A stretch of 64,000 bases of DNA, from assembly GCF_029962485.1 (NCBI RefSeq), contig NZ_CP073637.1, positions 2,666,001 to 2,730,000 on the forward strand. Direction: 5' to 3'. This stretch comes from Burkholderia cepacia. Its GTDB lineage: Bacteria > Pseudomonadota > Gammaproteobacteria > Burkholderiales > Burkholderiaceae. Below, one piece after another: positions 61,642 through 64,000 of this stretch. The stretch's first letter is position 1. Each line of letters starts with the position of its first letter. Position numbers and translations under genes: made by a program. Below the pieces are notes generated by a model, which worked only from the letters and a program-made list of their open reading frames with translations, searched no databases and had not been told where the DNA came from.

Positions 61642-62201
61642 GTTCCGCGCGACCGGGCCGCGCGCCTTGTCCGACGGGCGTTTCAGGCGCCGGCCAGCGG
61701 CTGCCGAAACCGCCCGAATCATTACGAAATACTTACCAATTTCGCGACTTTCGCGCCTACGCCCGCGCTCAGGCAACGTCAATAGTGGCAATCCTTGACC
61801 CATGTTCGCGGAATTCATGTCTCCCTTGCGCGACAAGGGTTTTCCGTTAATTGCTAACCCTCGGTGCACCCATTGCGCACCGTGTTGCATGGCAATTTGG
61901 CGACAGCTGTTAGTCAAACAACGATTTCCATCGCCACAAAATTGTATTTTTGCTAAATTAGTAACCAAAGTAGCAAAACGAAGTTCGTGAAATGTAGTTT
62001 AGCTTCACGACACTACAAGGAGACCCCGCAGGCCGACCCGGCTGCGCGGGACCGCTCAACGGTTTTCCGTCCGCTTGCCCGCGTGCTGCGCTTACCGGCC
62101 CTGCACGAGGTCTCCCTGGTTATCCCGCTTTTGCCCGGCGCTCGCGCTCCGGGCATCTCGTGCAGTCTGGGTTGACTTTTTGACAGGGTATGGAGGAGAT
62201 G
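61642..62201. promoter_or_regulatory. Gap of 560 bases: promoter and structured leader of the porin
   Basis: No gene supported. AT-rich promoter-like sequence lies at about 61900-62020. A long structured leader follows: outer arms CTGCACGAG (62101-62109) and CTCGTGCAG (62157-62165), and inside them TGCCCGG (62132-62138) and CCGGGCA (62149-62155). Long 5' leaders with stems are typical of porin messages under small-RNA control. The strong GGAGGAG site at 62192-62198 follows. Confidence 0.5.
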
Positions 62202-63278
62202 ATGAAGAAAGCTTTGGTCGCGGCCGCGCTGATGGCTGCTGGGGTGGTGACGGCGCACGCGCAGAGCAGCGTCACGCTGTATGGCCGCCTGGATGCAGGC
62301 ATCGAGTACATGAACGGCCTGCAAAACGGCCACCAAGTGCGCGCGGAAAGCGGCGACTGGGGCACGAGCCTGTGGGGCTTGAAGGGTAGCGAGGACATCG
62401 GTGGCGGCAACAAGGTCCTGTTCCACCTCGAAGGCGCGTTCAACACGATGACGGGCGGCTTCAGCGGCTCGATCTGGGATCGTTATGCGACGGTCGGTAT
62501 CTCGAACGATCGCTACGGTACGCTGCTGTTGGGTCGTGAACTCGCGATCGCCAACGGCGTGTGGGACTTCGATCCGTTCGGCCAGTCGGCCTGGTCGACC
62601 GCATCGCTCGTCCGCGGCCGCAACTGGAACAAGACCAGCAACAACGTGTCGTACCAGTCGCCGCAGTTCTACGGCCTCGACTTCTACGGCCAGTTCTCGT
62701 TCTCGAACTCGACCAGCTTCAACGGCAACACCACGGCCGGCCAACCGGGCCGCGCAATGGGCGCTCAGGTTACCTACACGAACTCGCTGTTCCAGTTGCG
62801 CGGCATCTACGACGAAACGCGCGACAGCAACGGCCGCTTCTCGGACGTGTTCAACTACTCGCGTGAATACTTCGCGGGCGTGAACGTGTTCCTCGGCCAG
62901 TTCAAGGTGCAGGCGGCCTACCAGGCATCGCGCGCGGACGGCAGCGGCGGCCCGGCTGTGAACGCCGGCGTGACGGGCACCCAGCAGGTCTGGGGCGGCG
63001 TGACGTGGCAAGCAACGCCGGCAGCGGCGCTGATCGCGGCCGCTTATCACGTGAACGCGAACCACGGCGGCGGCAACGCGAACATCTACACGGTCGGCGG
63101 TTCGTACAACATCTCGAAGCGCACGCTGTTCGATCTGCAGGTTGCGACGGTGCGCAACAGCAAGAACGCGAACTTCGGCCTGAACGCCAACGGCGCAGGT
63201 ACGGCCGTGTCGACGGGCAACCCGAATCCGGGCGGCAGCCAGACCGGCGTCTACGCCGGCATCCAGCACCTGTTCTGA
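62202..63278 (+). CDS. Gram-negative porin (Burkholderia OpcP/Omp38-type)
   Basis: A 358-residue outer-membrane trimeric beta-barrel. The signal peptide ends AHA near residue 19, and mature sequence begins QSSVTLYGRLDAGIEY, the classical Burkholderia porin start. Alternating aromatic strands follow and the last residues GVYAGIQHLF end in the required Phe. GGAGGAG directly upstream makes ATG 62202 (or 62199) the start. It admits small hydrophilic solutes and many antibiotics. A terminator follows at 63339. Confidence 0.94.
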   Translation: MKKALVAAALMAAGVVTAHAQSSVTLYGRLDAGIEYMNGLQNGHQVRAESGDWGTSLWGLKGSEDIGGGNKVLFHLEGAFNTMTGGFSGSIWDRYATVGISNDRYGTLLLGRELAIANGVWDFDPFGQSAWSTASLVRGRNWNKTSNNVSYQSPQFYGLDFYGQFSFSNSTSFNGNTTAGQPGRAMGAQVTYTNSLFQLRGIYDETRDSNGRFSDVFNYSREYFAGVNVFLGQFKVQAAYQASRADGSGGPAVNAGVTGTQQVWGGVTWQATPAAALIAAAYHVNANHGGGNANIYTVGGSYNISKRTLFDLQVATVRNSKNANFGLNANGAGTAVSTGNPNPGGSQTGVYAGIQHLF

Positions 63279-63338
63279 TCAGGCGCCGTCAAAGAACGAT
63301 TCGACAACACTTTCCACGCTGCTGCGAGAGGCGCGTAT

Positions 63339-63374
63339 CGGTGCGGTACCCAACCGGGTATCGCACCGTTTTTT
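63339..63374 (+). terminator. Rho-independent terminator of the porin gene
   Basis: Thirteen-base stem with one G-T pair: CGGTGCGGTACCC (63339-63351) and GGGTATCGCACCG (63356-63368), loop AACC, tail TTTTTT. It ends 96 bases past the stop. Confidence 0.92.
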
Positions 63375-63414
63375 ATTGGCGGGGCCTGAAACGGCCCGCT
63401 GACGAATGCGGCGC

Positions 63415-64000
<586 letters not shown>

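Overview
The window is GC-rich chromosomal DNA of a Burkholderia-type beta-proteobacterium, most likely Burkholderia cepacia complex. The evidence is the gene content: chorismate lyase, ParC/ParE, OtsA, an ecotin, a Gram-negative porin of the Burkholderia type, a PII protein next to NadE, and several short secreted proteins of Burkholderia style. The species assignment is inference.

Layout. 1-23992 is core chromosome: a heat-shock operon htpG-ubiC-hypoxanthine/uracil DNA glycosylase with a textbook sigma32 promoter; a MocR-type regulator with operator-like repeats; a glyoxalase-like protein, an EamA exporter and an aminotransferase-RidA-PhzF cluster; a large GGDEF-EAL protein; a chromate transporter; a PACE efflux pump with a divergent LysR regulator; topoisomerase IV genes parE-parC with DnaA-box-like sequence upstream of parE; an ABC-F protein (Uup-like), a DUF4399 protein and a rubredoxin.

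24053-38040 is a roughly 14 kb P4-satellite-like integrative element in the 3' end of tRNA-Arg(CCT). It carries a P4-type tyrosine integrase, a proteasome-beta-like candidate Ntn hydrolase, a large primase-helicase, a run of very short translationally coupled genes behind a highly structured leader, an AlpA regulator, and a cargo end with a protein of unknown fold, two membrane proteins and a serine resolvase with its own candidate resolution sites. Two clusters of the same 7-8 base iteron lie beside the primase and near the right end. Copies of one octamer lie inside both ends, four before the integrase and two near the right end. Together they look like the replication and recombination control of an episomal satellite. 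This island is the part most likely to hold undescribed biology.

38041-64000 returns to core chromosome: a beta-helix lipoprotein, an SDR/TetR pair with a perfect palindromic operator, ecotin, short secreted proteins, a DHA2 exporter, an otsA/AAA-ATPase operon, tandem paralogous lipoproteins, a NitT/TauT-type ABC transporter with a double permease and no binding protein, a Cpx-like two-component system facing a Spy/CpxP-like protein, a pirin, a complete basic-amino-acid ABC operon (binding protein, two permeases, ATPase), a GNAT, a LysR regulator, a porin with a long structured leader, a PII protein and the 3' end of nadE.

Limits: all calls rest on reading the sequence and remembered family motifs. 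No database search was run. Positions of domains and membrane segments are approximate.
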